Shown here in pieces: positions 32,849 to 41,051 of a stretch of DNA of 64,000 nucleotides (its first letter is position 1; each line of letters starts with the position of its first letter). Made by a program: the position numbers and the translations under genes. The notes under the pieces are model-generated. The model had not been told where the DNA came from. It did not search any database and saw nothing but the letters and a program-made list of their open reading frames with translations. The DNA is from an uncultured Sphingomonas sp. (lineage in GTDB: Bacteria > Pseudomonadota > Alphaproteobacteria > Sphingomonadales > Sphingomonadaceae): contig NZ_CAJYQD010000014.1 in the NCBI RefSeq assembly GCF_913776855.1, positions 62,001-126,000 of the forward strand, read 5' to 3'.

Positions 32849-33180
32849 TTGCCACCTCCCACGAAGCGGTCACGGATCAGCGTGGGCAGGCCGACGACGA
32901 CGTCGATCACGCTGCTGGCGAAGCGCGGGGTGGCGCGGAAGGCGATCATGCCGGCGGTAAAGACGATCCCGTCGACCACGAAGGTATGCAGGTCGAACAG
33001 CGCGACGATCGCGCCGCGCGCGAAATACGAGACCACGGTGCCAACCGCGAATTGGATGAAGCGGTCGGACCAGGTCAGCCCTTTTTCATAGGCGAGGCTG
33101 ACCGCCGCACCCATCGCGCCGGGGACGAGGCCCGCCAGAAAGGCGAGCAGCGTGTCGATAATGGTGAGCAACTTGCCCAT
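32845..33180 (-). CDS. Putative holin (gpY position)
   Basis: A 111-aa small membrane protein with two or three hydrophobic segments (TIIDTLLAFLAGLVPGAMGAAVSLA, FAVGTVVSYFARGAIVALF, FVVDGIVFTAGMIAF) and a basic tail. It lies between X and the lysozyme, the position of P2 holin Y, and overlaps the lysozyme gene by 4 bp. The function is assigned by position and topology. Confidence 0.72.
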   Translation of the reverse strand: MGKLLTIIDTLLAFLAGLVPGAMGAAVSLAYEKGLTWSDRFIQFAVGTVVSYFARGAIVALFDLHTFVVDGIVFTAGMIAFRATPRFASSVIDVVVGLPTLIRDRFVGGGK

Positions 33181-33181
33181 G

Positions 33182-33394
33182 TCAGTCCCAGATCTGGAGG
33201 GGGCGGGTCGCCGGAACGTCGGCGGCGGCGGGGGGAATGATGACGGCGGTGCCGATCGGGAGGACAGCGCCGAGCGCTGCCAGACCGGGGTTCGCGGTCA
33301 GGACGGCGCCGATCGAGCCGATGGCGAGGCCGCGGTCGCGGTGCAGCACCAGGTCGAGCGTGTCGCCCTCGCGGCTGCGGACGGTGTCGGCCAT
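33182..33394 (-). CDS. X: Tail protein gpX (LysM-like)
   Basis: A 70-aa tail protein X family member (TVRSREGDTLDLVLHRDRG, NPGLAALGAVLPIGTAVIIP), a LysM-like fold that binds peptidoglycan or the baseplate hub. I use the ATG at 33394, which overlaps the L stop. It is followed after 1 bp by the holin gene, as in P2. Confidence 0.9.
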   Translation of the reverse strand: MADTVRSREGDTLDLVLHRDRGLAIGSIGAVLTANPGLAALGAVLPIGTAVIIPPAAADVPATRPLQIWD

Positions 33395-33897
33395 CACAGC
33401 AGCTCGATATCGGTGCGCGTGCGACCGAGGATGTCGCGGATGGCGTGGATGGCGTCGCGGTGCAGCTCGCCGATCGTCGGATCGAGCGCGCCGGCATCGC
33501 GGTCGCCGCCGGTGGTGGTGTCGAGATCACGGTGGCGCTCGATCAGCTCGACCTTGGTCAACGCCCCGACGGCGCGGTGGAAGGCGATTACGAGGCGACT
33601 TACGCCGTCGAACTTCTTTGCCGGCACATCGGCAAGGCTGGCATGACCGGCGAGGGTTTGTGCCGCCGCCCATCCGCCGAGCTGGGTGTCGATCGACAAC
33701 AGTGCCGCGCGGACAGCATCGCGCAGCCGTTCGGGCGTCACGACCTGTCGGGTGCCGATGCGCTGGTCGAGCCGCAGGCGGTCGAGTTCGATTGCCGGAT
33801 ACCAGTCAGCCGCGATCTGGCCCTCGGTCGTGGTATCGCGCGCGGGGATGACTGAGCCGAGGCATTCGCCGCCGGCGATGGTGCCGAAGCCGCTCAC
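33394..33897 (-). CDS. L: Head completion protein gpL
   Basis: A 167-aa P2 gpL-family head completion protein (WYPAIELDRLRLDQRIGTRQVVTPERLRDAVRAALLSIDTQL and onward). It stabilises DNA-filled heads and forms the neck adaptor. The GTG start at 33897 overlaps the small membrane protein upstream. Confidence 0.9.
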   Translation of the reverse strand: MSGFGTIAGGECLGSVIPARDTTTEGQIAADWYPAIELDRLRLDQRIGTRQVVTPERLRDAVRAALLSIDTQLGGWAAAQTLAGHASLADVPAKKFDGVSRLVIAFHRAVGALTKVELIERHRDLDTTTGGDRDAGALDPTIGELHRDAIHAIRDILGRTRTDIELL

Positions 33898-34118
33898 GCG
33901 CCGGTGATCGCTGCGAGGATCGCGCTGGCGGCGGCAATGAAGACCAGCAGACCGAAGGTAGCGGTACCGATCGCGACGGGCACGAGGTCAGCGGGGGCGA
34001 CGCCCAGATCGGTCGACCAGCGCGGATGGTCCGCCGCGACGATCGCGCCGCCCAAGGTCAGCAGTGCGCCGACGAGCAGCGCGGCGGACAGGGCGAAGAG
34101 AAGGGCGGCGTGGGTCAC
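33894..34118 (-). CDS. Small two-helix membrane protein (74 aa) between M and L
   Basis: A 74-aa protein with two strong hydrophobic helices (AALLFALSAALLVGALLTLGGAIVA and VAIGTATFGLLVFIAAASAILAAIT) around a short loop. P2 has no gene here. It overlaps L by 4 bp and so is translated with the late genes. It may be a second holin or antiholin, but only topology suggests this. Confidence 0.65.
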   Translation of the reverse strand: MTHAALLFALSAALLVGALLTLGGAIVAADHPRWSTDLGVAPADLVPVAIGTATFGLLVFIAAASAILAAITGA

Positions 34119-34231
34119 GGTGCGGGCTTTCGAAAAATTCGGGGGTGGAGGCCGGAGGAGCGTGGCCCACAGCCCGAAGGCCCTCCCACGTCTTGCGACC
34201 TGCCCCCGAGACGCCGGGGGGCGAGCTGGTG

Positions 34232-34378
34232 TCAGCCGCGCGGACTGCGCGGCGTGGATGGCAGAAGGTGATCGTGATGGCGGCTGTGGCGGTAGCTACT
34301 GACCAGCAGCCAAATATCGAGGCCGAGCGGTACGAACGAACACACGGCGGTCAGCGCGAGTAGGGCGAGGAAGGTCAC
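34232..34378 (-). CDS. Tiny membrane protein (48 aa) coupled to gpM
   Basis: A 48-aa protein translated from GTG 34378, which overlaps the terminase M stop (GTGA). One transmembrane helix (FLALLALTAVCSFVPLGLDIWLLV) is followed by a histidine/arginine-rich tail (SSYRHSRHHDHLLPSTPRSPRG). The coupling and hydrophobic profile argue that it is real. It sits beside another small membrane protein, so the M-L gap holds two membrane genes. The function is unknown. Confidence 0.55.
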   Translation of the reverse strand: MTFLALLALTAVCSFVPLGLDIWLLVSSYRHSRHHDHLLPSTPRSPRG

Positions 34379-35136
34379 GATGCAGTCTCCGGGGTTACGG
34401 CGGCGAGACGCTTCTCGACAGCCTTGATGGTCGTTTTCACGCCGACGCGGTCGTGCAGGGCCTGCGCGGCCTTCATGGCGGTGAGCGAGCGGACGAAGAG
34501 CGTGGTGGCGTCGGCGCCGATGTCGGTCGCGGCCTGCGCGGTGCGGTCCAGCTCGAAGCCGATCGCCTTCAGCAGCTTGGCGCGGACCTCATCGTGCATG
34601 TCGTCGTGCGCCGTCAGCGCCTCGACCTGTTCGAGGATGGCGAGGTCGAACGGCTTGTCGGCGGCCTGTGCCTTGATTGCGGCCTCGGCGATCTCTTCGA
34701 CCACCAGCGTCGCGGCGTCGCGGGCATAGCGCTGCGGCATCGCGACCTTGTGCGCGAGAACGTGCTCGATCAGCGGCATCGCGGCGGCATAGTCGCCGAC
34801 GTCGATCGACCAGACCATGACGGTCGGCAGCACGTCGCCCGACACGCCGGTGCCGGCGGTCTGCGCGCCCGACAGCAGTCCGGCGACCCAGTCCGCGTAT
34901 TCGGGCAGCATCTCGCGCTTCGCGGCGATCTTGAGAGCGATCGAGCGGATTTCCTTCAGCCGCTGGAGGTCGTGGCGCAAGCGTGCGCCAACCTGCGCGG
35001 CGGCGGTCGCGACCGCGCGATCGACAGGAAGGGGGGCCACCGCCGGCGAACCGGCGGTGGCGTTGTCGCCGTCATGCGCAACAATCGCGGATTGTGCGGC
35101 CAGGACGCGCGCCTGAATGCGAAGAGCGAGGCTCAT
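34375..35136 (-). CDS. M: Terminase small (endonuclease) subunit gpM
   Basis: A 253-aa P2 gpM-family terminase subunit (RLRHDLQRLKEIRSIALKIAAKREMLPEYADWVAG, VMVWSIDVGDYAAAMPLIEHVLAH). It cuts cos DNA during packaging with gpP. Length and order (N, M, L) match P2. The N-terminal 45 residues are variable. Confidence 0.92.
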   Translation of the reverse strand: MSLALRIQARVLAAQSAIVAHDGDNATAGSPAVAPLPVDRAVATAAAQVGARLRHDLQRLKEIRSIALKIAAKREMLPEYADWVAGLLSGAQTAGTGVSGDVLPTVMVWSIDVGDYAAAMPLIEHVLAHKVAMPQRYARDAATLVVEEIAEAAIKAQAADKPFDLAILEQVEALTAHDDMHDEVRAKLLKAIGFELDRTAQAATDIGADATTLFVRSLTAMKAAQALHDRVGVKTTIKAVEKRLAAVTPETAS

Positions 35137-35184
35137 TGCGATGTTCCGATGACGACGAAGGGGGAGCGTGCGGGGCGGAGCCGG

Positions 35185-36267
35185 TTAGAGCTTCTTGCCC
35201 AGCACGATGTTCTCGACGAACGCGACCTGGTCGTAATCCTCGACCACGTAGCTTTCGTTCAGCGACTGATAGTCGGCGATCTGCTCGTATTCCGGCTCAT
35301 CGACGATCTGCCGGCGGCGGGTGCCCGCCTGGGCGTAGCGCGACAGGTTGTCGAGCCGGGTGATGAGCAGGGCGTTCGGCGGAAAGAACGGGACCATCAC
35401 CGCCGTCTTGCCGCCAATCTGTTTGGGCAGGGTCAGGATGCGGTTGCGCGCTTCCACCTCGGTCGGGGTGTTGCCCGCCGAATTGATGAAGTTGGCGAAG
35501 TGCGCGTGCACCAGGTTGCGACCGCAAATCACGACGAGGTCGGTATCGTCGCGGTGCCATTCGGCCAGCAGCTCGGTCGCGTCGTAGACCAGCGCGTCGA
35601 GATTGACGTAATCCACGTCCTGTCCCGGCGTGCCGTCGGCGACGTACACCTTGCCGCCGGCGGTCACGACGCCCGCGCCGTTACGGGTTTCGGGCGTAAT
35701 GTCGCCGCCCGCCATGTGCTTGGTCGGGGCGAACGTGCGGATCTTGTAGAGCCACCCGTAATTGACGTCCTGCAACAGCGGGTATGCGACGGCGTCGGTG
35801 TTGGCCGCGCAGGCGACGCCGTTCCACCCGATCATGATGATGTCGCGGCCCTGCTGCTTGATGATGACATCGCGCACGAGCGTCTGGAACTCGGGGCGGT
35901 GGCGCCACTGGTCAAGTCGGGCGTACTTGATGGCGACGTCGCTGTGCGTGATCTCGCAGCGATACTTGCCCTTGTCGCCGGTGTCGGTCGGGTCCGTCGG
36001 CGTGCGGCGCTTGCCGGTCTTGCTGTCGGTCTGGGTACGGCTCGCGATCGGGCGCGTAACGCCGACGCCGACCTTGGCACCTTCCTGCGCATCGACCGTG
36101 ATGAAGTTGATGCGCTGGAGGAATTCGCTCGACTGCTGGACGTTCTCCTCCAGCTTCTGTTCGACGACGGGCGCGACCGAGAAGGAGACGGTTGCATCGG
36201 CGACGCCGTTGAGCGACGCGACCTGGGCAGTCAGCGCGTTGAATAGGGGGCGGGTCTGGTTGTGCAT
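35185..36267 (-). CDS. N: Major capsid protein gpN
   Basis: A 360-aa P2 gpN-family HK97-fold capsid protein (FSVAPVVEQKLEENVQQSSEFLQRINFITV, then IGWNGVACAANTD). The N-terminal part is normally cleaved by gpO. The length matches the family (about 357). It lies 38 bp after O and 48 bp before M. Confidence 0.95.
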   Translation of the reverse strand: MHNQTRPLFNALTAQVASLNGVADATVSFSVAPVVEQKLEENVQQSSEFLQRINFITVDAQEGAKVGVGVTRPIASRTQTDSKTGKRRTPTDPTDTGDKGKYRCEITHSDVAIKYARLDQWRHRPEFQTLVRDVIIKQQGRDIIMIGWNGVACAANTDAVAYPLLQDVNYGWLYKIRTFAPTKHMAGGDITPETRNGAGVVTAGGKVYVADGTPGQDVDYVNLDALVYDATELLAEWHRDDTDLVVICGRNLVHAHFANFINSAGNTPTEVEARNRILTLPKQIGGKTAVMVPFFPPNALLITRLDNLSRYAQAGTRRRQIVDEPEYEQIADYQSLNESYVVEDYDQVAFVENIVLGKKL

Positions 36268-36305
36268 GGGGGTGTCCTGTGCGGCGTGTCGGGGGCGGGG
36301 GTCGA

Positions 36306-37184
36306 TCAGCAGTCGGTCAGCACCGCGCCGTTGCCACCCGTGGCGGCCTTGCGCTGGAAGCTGTTCGGGGCTTCGGTGGTTTCGACCTGCTGCTTGAGCG
36401 CAGACAGGTCGGTCTGGATCGAGGCGACCGTGTTGTTCAGCGGCGTGAACGCGGCGGCGATCGCCTGCGTCATCGTCTCGCCGAACTGGCTCGCGAACTG
36501 GGCGAAGTTGTCATTCGCCGGTTCCTTCCCACCGGCGCCGCCGGTCGGTGCGGGCGGCGTGGAAGGCGTTTCGGCCGGCTTGTCTTCACCCTTGGCGAAC
36601 TTGGCGGCGAACCCGTCGAACATCGCCTTCATCGAACTGAAAACCCCAGTCGGGTCGCTTACGTCATCGAGCGCGATGTCGGCTTCGAGCGCGGCGGAAA
36701 AGACGTTCGCCTTGTCCTGCTTGCGTGAATGAAACGGGTTCGCGTCGCCCTTGCCGGCGGCGAATTCCAGCATCTCGGTACCGAGCGACGCGGGATTGTC
36801 GGTGACGGCGAGGCCGACCAGGCCGGCCTTGCCGCTGCCGCCCATGTTCGGCGTAATCTCGCACGAGGTGAACAGCTTCTGGCGCTGGCGGTTGATGGCG
36901 AGCAGCTGGTCGTTCGGCTCCAGCGAGGCGAGCAGGGCGAGGCGCTTTTCCTTCTTGCCCGCGACCTCGATCTCGATTTCTTCCGTCTTCAGGGCGTCAA
37001 CCACGCCGTAACTGTTGAACGGCGGCTCGGGGGAATAGCCGCGCAGATGCTCGCAGTTGATCGAGGCGGTGTAGGTCGCGCGGTTGTAGCCGGCGGCCAT
37101 CTGCTCGATCCAGCTGCGCTCGATCACGCGGCCGTCGGTGGTGCCGCCCTCGACGGCGATGCGGAAAAAGCGGGTCTTGGCCAT
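36306..37184 (-). CDS. O: Capsid scaffold and protease gpO
   Basis: A 292-aa gpO-family protein. The N-terminal serine-protease half (FFRIAVEGGTTDGRVIERSWIEQMAAGYN, NCEHLRGYSP, LLASLEPNDQLLAINRQRQKLFTSCEI) is followed by a helical scaffold tail with a Pro/Gly linker (about 215-240) and final coiled-coil. In P2 it shapes the procapsid and cleaves O, N and Q. It is the first leftward head gene, 97 bp from the shared dyad. Confidence 0.93.
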   Translation of the reverse strand: MAKTRFFRIAVEGGTTDGRVIERSWIEQMAAGYNRATYTASINCEHLRGYSPEPPFNSYGVVDALKTEEIEIEVAGKKEKRLALLASLEPNDQLLAINRQRQKLFTSCEITPNMGGSGKAGLVGLAVTDNPASLGTEMLEFAAGKGDANPFHSRKQDKANVFSAALEADIALDDVSDPTGVFSSMKAMFDGFAAKFAKGEDKPAETPSTPPAPTGGAGGKEPANDNFAQFASQFGETMTQAIAAAFTPLNNTVASIQTDLSALKQQVETTEAPNSFQRKAATGGNGAVLTDC

Positions 37185-37267
37185 GGGGTGCGGTCCTCGG
37201 GGGTCAAATGCCGGGCAGGGCGATGACCGCCACAGGGGCGGAAGGCGGGCCGCTTCTCAAGCGGGCG

Positions 37268-37294
37268 CAATCGTAGAGACGCACTCTACGATTG
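37268..37294. promoter_or_regulatory. Ogr-like dyad, copy 4, at the O/P divergence
   Basis: A perfect palindrome with 11-base arms (CAATCGTAGAG) around ACGCA. It lies between the divergent O and P genes, centred 59 bp from the P start and 97 bp from O. P2 also has its divergent late promoters here. Confidence 0.75.
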
Positions 37295-37339
37295 CCGGTG
37301 GCTCCGGGGCGGGGGTGGGACGTGGCTAGGGTCGCGGCC

Positions 37340-39163
37340 ATGGAACCCGCAACCGCACCCTTCCTTCGCAATCCGCTGACGCTACCGATCGAGGATCGGC
37401 GCCGCGCCGCGCGCAGCCTGTACTGGCGCGGGTGGGAGGTCAGTCAGATCGCGGAAGAGCTGGAGGTGGCGCGGACCACCGTCCAGTCGTGGAAGGATCG
37501 TGGGCGTTGGGACGATGTGCCCAGCATCCGGCGCCTGGAGGACTGCCTCGAGGCGCGATGGATGATGCTCATCGCCAAGGACAAGAAGACGCCGGGCGAT
37601 TTCAAGGAAATCGACCTGCTCGGTCGGCAGGTCGCGGCGCTGGCGAAGGTCCGCCGCTACGAGGAGCCCGGCGGGCACGAAGGCGATCTGAACGAGAGGG
37701 TCCGGAACCGCAACACCGCGCCGCGCAAGGAAAAGACGCCGGCGAACTTTTTCAGCGCCGAGCAGGCGGCCGAGCTGAAGGCGATCTTCCTCGACCAGCT
37801 GTTCGGCTATCAGGAAACGTGGTGGGCGAACCTGTCGCGCCGCACCCGCATGATCCTGAAGTCGCGCCAGATCGGTGCGACCTATTATTTCGCGTTCGAG
37901 GCCCTGATCGACGCGATCGAGAGCGGTCGCAACCAGATTTTCCTGAGCGCCAGCAAGGCGCAGGCACACCAGTTCCGCAATTACATCGTCGGGTTTGCCA
38001 AGCTGGTCGGGGTCGACCTGAAGGGTGACCCGATGCTGATCACCAGCGCGCTACGCCCCGAGGGCGAAGCGGCGGCCGAGCTGCACTTCCTCGGCACCAA
38101 TTTTCGCACGGCGCAGGGCCGCAGCGGCAATTTCTATTTCGACGAATTCTTCTGGGTCCACGGGTTCGAGGAGCTGAACAAAGTCGCCAGCGGCATGGCG
38201 ACGCACAAGCACTGGCGGAAGACCTATTTCTCGACACCGTCGACCGTCGCCCATCTCGCCTATCCCTATTGGACCGGCGAGCGGCGCAACCGGCGCAAGG
38301 CGAAGGCCGACCGGATCGAGATCGATGTCAGCCATGCCGCGCTGAAGGACGGGCGGCTGTGCGAGGATGCGGTCTGGCGCCAGATCGTCACCGTTCATGA
38401 CGCGATCGAAAAGGGGTTCGACCTGGTCGACCTGGACGAGCTGCAGGACGAGTATGCCGAGGATGAGTTCGCCAACCTGTTCGGGTGCGTATTCGTCGAC
38501 GATAGCCTGAGCGCCTTCCGGTTCAACGACCTGGTCGCGCTCGGCTGCGACAGCCTGGTCGAATGGACCGACTTCGATCCGGAGGCGGCGCGACCCTATG
38601 CCAACCGTGCGGTGTGGGCCGGCTATGATCCGCAGAACAGCGAGGACGGTGACAACGCGGCGCTGGTCATCATGGCGCCGCCGACGTCGCCCGGCGGCAA
38701 GTTCCGGATTCTCGAACGCCACCAGCTGCGCGGCCTCGATTTCGAGCAACAGGCCGAGTTCATTAAGGCGGTGCTGTCGCGCTACACCGTGACGTACCTC
38801 GGCATCGACGCGACCGGTGTCGGTGCCGGCGTCCACCAGCTGCTCGCCAAACCCGACAGCGGCATCGGCGGCGTGACCAAGATCGAATATTCGCTCGAGG
38901 TGAAGGCCGCGATGGTCATGAAGGCGCAGAACATCGTGCGTCGTGGCCGGCTCGCGTTCGACAGCCTGTACATGGACGTCGTCAGCTCGTTCATCTCGAT
39001 CAAGAAGACGATCACGACCAGCGGGCGGAACATCACGTTCAAGGCTGGGCGGGGCGGGCAGGACGGTCATGCCGATATCGCCTGGGCGGCGATGCACATC
39101 CTCATCAACGAACCGCTCGACGGCAAGGAAAAGCCGAAAGGCTCCATGGAGATCATCGAATGA
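37340..39163 (+). CDS. P: Terminase large (ATPase) subunit gpP
   Basis: A 607-aa packaging ATPase of the P2 gpP family. An HTH-like N-terminus (LYWRGWEVSQIAEELEVARTTVQSWK) is followed by a Walker-A-like LKSRQIGATYYFAFEA (about residue 173), a Walker B FYFDEFFW (about 265), and an RNase H-like nuclease fold with Asp residues (WAGYDPQNSEDGD, YLGIDATGVG). I start at ATG 37340, which lies 59 bp from the dyad centre, rather than the upstream ATG inside the dyad. It overlaps Q. Confidence 0.95.
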   Translation: MEPATAPFLRNPLTLPIEDRRRAARSLYWRGWEVSQIAEELEVARTTVQSWKDRGRWDDVPSIRRLEDCLEARWMMLIAKDKKTPGDFKEIDLLGRQVAALAKVRRYEEPGGHEGDLNERVRNRNTAPRKEKTPANFFSAEQAAELKAIFLDQLFGYQETWWANLSRRTRMILKSRQIGATYYFAFEALIDAIESGRNQIFLSASKAQAHQFRNYIVGFAKLVGVDLKGDPMLITSALRPEGEAAAELHFLGTNFRTAQGRSGNFYFDEFFWVHGFEELNKVASGMATHKHWRKTYFSTPSTVAHLAYPYWTGERRNRRKAKADRIEIDVSHAALKDGRLCEDAVWRQIVTVHDAIEKGFDLVDLDELQDEYAEDEFANLFGCVFVDDSLSAFRFNDLVALGCDSLVEWTDFDPEAARPYANRAVWAGYDPQNSEDGDNAALVIMAPPTSPGGKFRILERHQLRGLDFEQQAEFIKAVLSRYTVTYLGIDATGVGAGVHQLLAKPDSGIGGVTKIEYSLEVKAAMVMKAQNIVRRGRLAFDSLYMDVVSSFISIKKTITTSGRNITFKAGRGGQDGHADIAWAAMHILINEPLDGKEKPKGSMEIIE

Positions 39164-40203
39164 GCAAGCGCACCCAGCGGATGAGCGCGCGACAGGCGCG
39201 TGCCGCGTCGGCCGGCGCGATCGTGCCGGCGAACGATCGCGGCACCGCGATCGAGGCGTTCAGTTTCGGCGATCCGGAGCCGGTGCTTGACCGGTCGCTG
39301 CTGCTCGACATGCTGGAATGCCCGCACAACAATCGGTGGTACGAACCCCCAGTGTCGCGGCAGGGCCTCGCGCGGGCGTTCCGGGTGTCGCCCCATCATT
39401 CGAGCGCGATCATCTTCAAGCGCAACCAGCTGCTGGGTGCCTTCCGGCCGACGCAATGGCTATCGCGCGACACCTTTACCAAGCTGGTACAGGACTATCT
39501 GGTGTTCGGAGATTGTTTCGCGGTGAAGGTGCGCAACATCGCCGGGTCCACCCTCCGTCTCGATTATACGCCGGCGAAATACACCCGGCGCGGGGTTGAG
39601 GCGGGGCGGTGGTTCTATGTCCCCGGATCGATGCAGGAACAGGAATTTGAGCGCGGATCGGTGATCCAGTTGATGCAGCCGGATGTCAATCAGGAGCTGT
39701 ACGGCGTGCCCGAATATATGTCGGCTCTGCAGGCCGCGCTGCTGAATGAGGCGGCAACTTTGTTCCGCCGGCGTTACTATCTCAACGGCGCGCACGCTGG
39801 CTACATCATGTACGCCACCGGCGACATCGATGTCGCCGACACCGACAAGCTGAAAGCGGCGATGAAGGCCGCCAAGGGACCGGGCAACTTCCGGTCGATG
39901 TTCGTCCACGCGCCCAACGGCAAGGAACATTCGATCAAGATCATCCCGATCGCCGAAGCCGCGGCTAAGGACGAATTCCTCGGCATCAAGTCCGCCTCGG
40001 CCGCCGACGTCATGGCAGCACATCGCGTGCCGCCGCAGCTGCTCGGCATCGTGCCGGCACAAGGATCCGCGTTCGGCAACCCAACCGACGCGAACGCTGC
40101 TTTCGAGCGGAACGAAATCCGGCCACTGAAGGCGGTCTTTCTCGATTTCAACGACCGCTTGGGCCTCCCGGCTGTCGTGTTCGAGGACGCCGAAGCAGCA
40201 TAA
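39160..40203 (+). CDS. Q: Portal protein gpQ
   Basis: A 347-aa P2 gpQ-family portal (SFGDPEPVLD, YEPPVSRQGLARAFRVSPHHSSAIIFKRN, RRRYYLNGAHAGYIMY, AHRVPPQLLGIVP). It forms the dodecameric vertex for DNA entry. The ATG overlaps the P stop (ATGA). The P-Q order from the divergent promoter equals P2. Its length is typical. Confidence 0.95.
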   Translation: MSKRTQRMSARQARAASAGAIVPANDRGTAIEAFSFGDPEPVLDRSLLLDMLECPHNNRWYEPPVSRQGLARAFRVSPHHSSAIIFKRNQLLGAFRPTQWLSRDTFTKLVQDYLVFGDCFAVKVRNIAGSTLRLDYTPAKYTRRGVEAGRWFYVPGSMQEQEFERGSVIQLMQPDVNQELYGVPEYMSALQAALLNEAATLFRRRYYLNGAHAGYIMYATGDIDVADTDKLKAAMKAAKGPGNFRSMFVHAPNGKEHSIKIIPIAEAAAKDEFLGIKSASAADVMAAHRVPPQLLGIVPAQGSAFGNPTDANAAFERNEIRPLKAVFLDFNDRLGLPAVVFEDAEAA

Positions 40204-40205
40204 GA

Positions 40206-40368
40206 GATACCCCGTCGGCCGCTCGGGTTTTCACGCGGTTCGACCAGGTCGTATTGCCGGTGACCTATACGGTCGGTGCTGGCGAAGCGAAGAAGGTCAG
40301 CGAGCTGGTGATCGCCAATTTCGACACCGGCGGCATCGCGGGGGCGACACCGGCGAACGATCGCTGAC
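40206..40368 (+). other. Open frame after portal, possible gene remnant
   Basis: The frame from 40206 to the stop at 40366-40368 is protein-like (RFDQVVLPVTYTVGAGEAKKV, LVIANFDTGGIAGATPAND) but has no convincing start codon or ribosome binding site. It may be the 3' remnant of a displaced gene, or a short gene from an internal GTG near 40258. I cannot name it. Confidence 0.3.
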
Positions 40369-40409
40369 GGTAACGCGGCGGCGGGACAACCATGCCGTCG
40401 CGTCGCCAA

Positions 40410-40438
40410 TTGCGGAACAATAAGGGAACAGATATATC
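40410..40438 (+). promoter_or_regulatory. LexA-type box (copy 3) inside a promoter
   Basis: GAAC-AATAAGG-GAAC at 40415-40429 is an exact LexA-type box. It lies in the 17-bp spacer between TTGCGG (40410-40415) and TATATC (40433-40438), a plausible -35/-10 pair. The ATG of the next gene is at 40469. Confidence 0.65.
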
Positions 40439-40468
40439 CGTTCCACCGACTCGCAATGGAGCAGTGGC

Positions 40469-40699
40469 ATGGAGGTTGATCGATACGGCGAGCGCCGTCT
40501 CGACTTTGCCGGGTGGCTGTTGTCGCAGCGCGATCGCGGCGACTGGATCGATGCGATCGCCGACCAGGCGCGCCGCGACCGAGCCTTCCCCCGGTGCGGT
40601 ACCGTCGATGATGTCCGCGCGCATTTCGAGAGGGCGCACGCCGACGGCGTGGCGCTGGCCGCACTCGATCATGCCGAACTGGACTATCACGCGTATTGA
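40469..40699 (+). CDS. YozE/SAM-like small protein, LexA-boxed
   Basis: A 76-aa helical protein resembling the YozE_SAM_like family (FAGWLLSQRDRGDWIDAIADQARRDRAFPRCGTVDDVRAHFERAHAD). Such proteins are common in phages and Firmicutes with no assigned function. An LexA-type box in its promoter implies SOS induction. It lies near attR, like the tum region of phage 186, so an antirepressor role can be tested. It converges with the leftward regulator cassette. Confidence 0.7.
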   Translation: MEVDRYGERRLDFAGWLLSQRDRGDWIDAIADQARRDRAFPRCGTVDDVRAHFERAHADGVALAALDHAELDYHAY

Positions 40700-40733
40700 C
40701 AGAGGTCGGTTGACTTTAGCTAGGCAGAAAGGC

Positions 40734-41051
40734 TCACCAAAAATCAGATATGAAATCGTCGAGCTTTGCCTTGCAGTCGCGAGATAGCGTCAACCAGCAA
40801 CGGCGCCTGTCGTTCGGGTCATTCGTCCGGATAATCAAGCCTGCCTGCTCCATCATGAGCATATATCGAAGCCAAGTCGTTTGGGCCACGCGAATTAACG
40901 GGCCGATGGCGGATACCGACATTTCCGTTTGCTCTTCTTCAGCGACGTACAATTGAAGAAGAGCGTCCTGTATCGGGTCGGTCATAGGAACGGGCGCAAT
41001 TTCCGCGACCTTCGCCCTAAACGAAATGATGGCACGCGCTCGGTACGCCAT
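40734..41051 (-). CDS. Winged-helix MarR-like protein
   Basis: A 105-aa protein. Residues 35-105 look like a winged helix (QTEMSVSAIGPLIRVAQTTWLRYMLMMEQAGLIIRTNDPNDRRRCWLTL), with the MarR-like recognition helix and wing. I start at ATG 41051, overlapping the previous stop, rather than 216 bp upstream, where the frame shadows the membrane gene. It is the last gene of a leftward cassette (LuxR-TM, unknown, membrane, MarR-like). Confidence 0.7.
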   Translation of the reverse strand: MAYRARAIISFRAKVAEIAPVPMTDPIQDALLQLYVAEEEQTEMSVSAIGPLIRVAQTTWLRYMLMMEQAGLIIRTNDPNDRRRCWLTLSRDCKAKLDDFISDFW

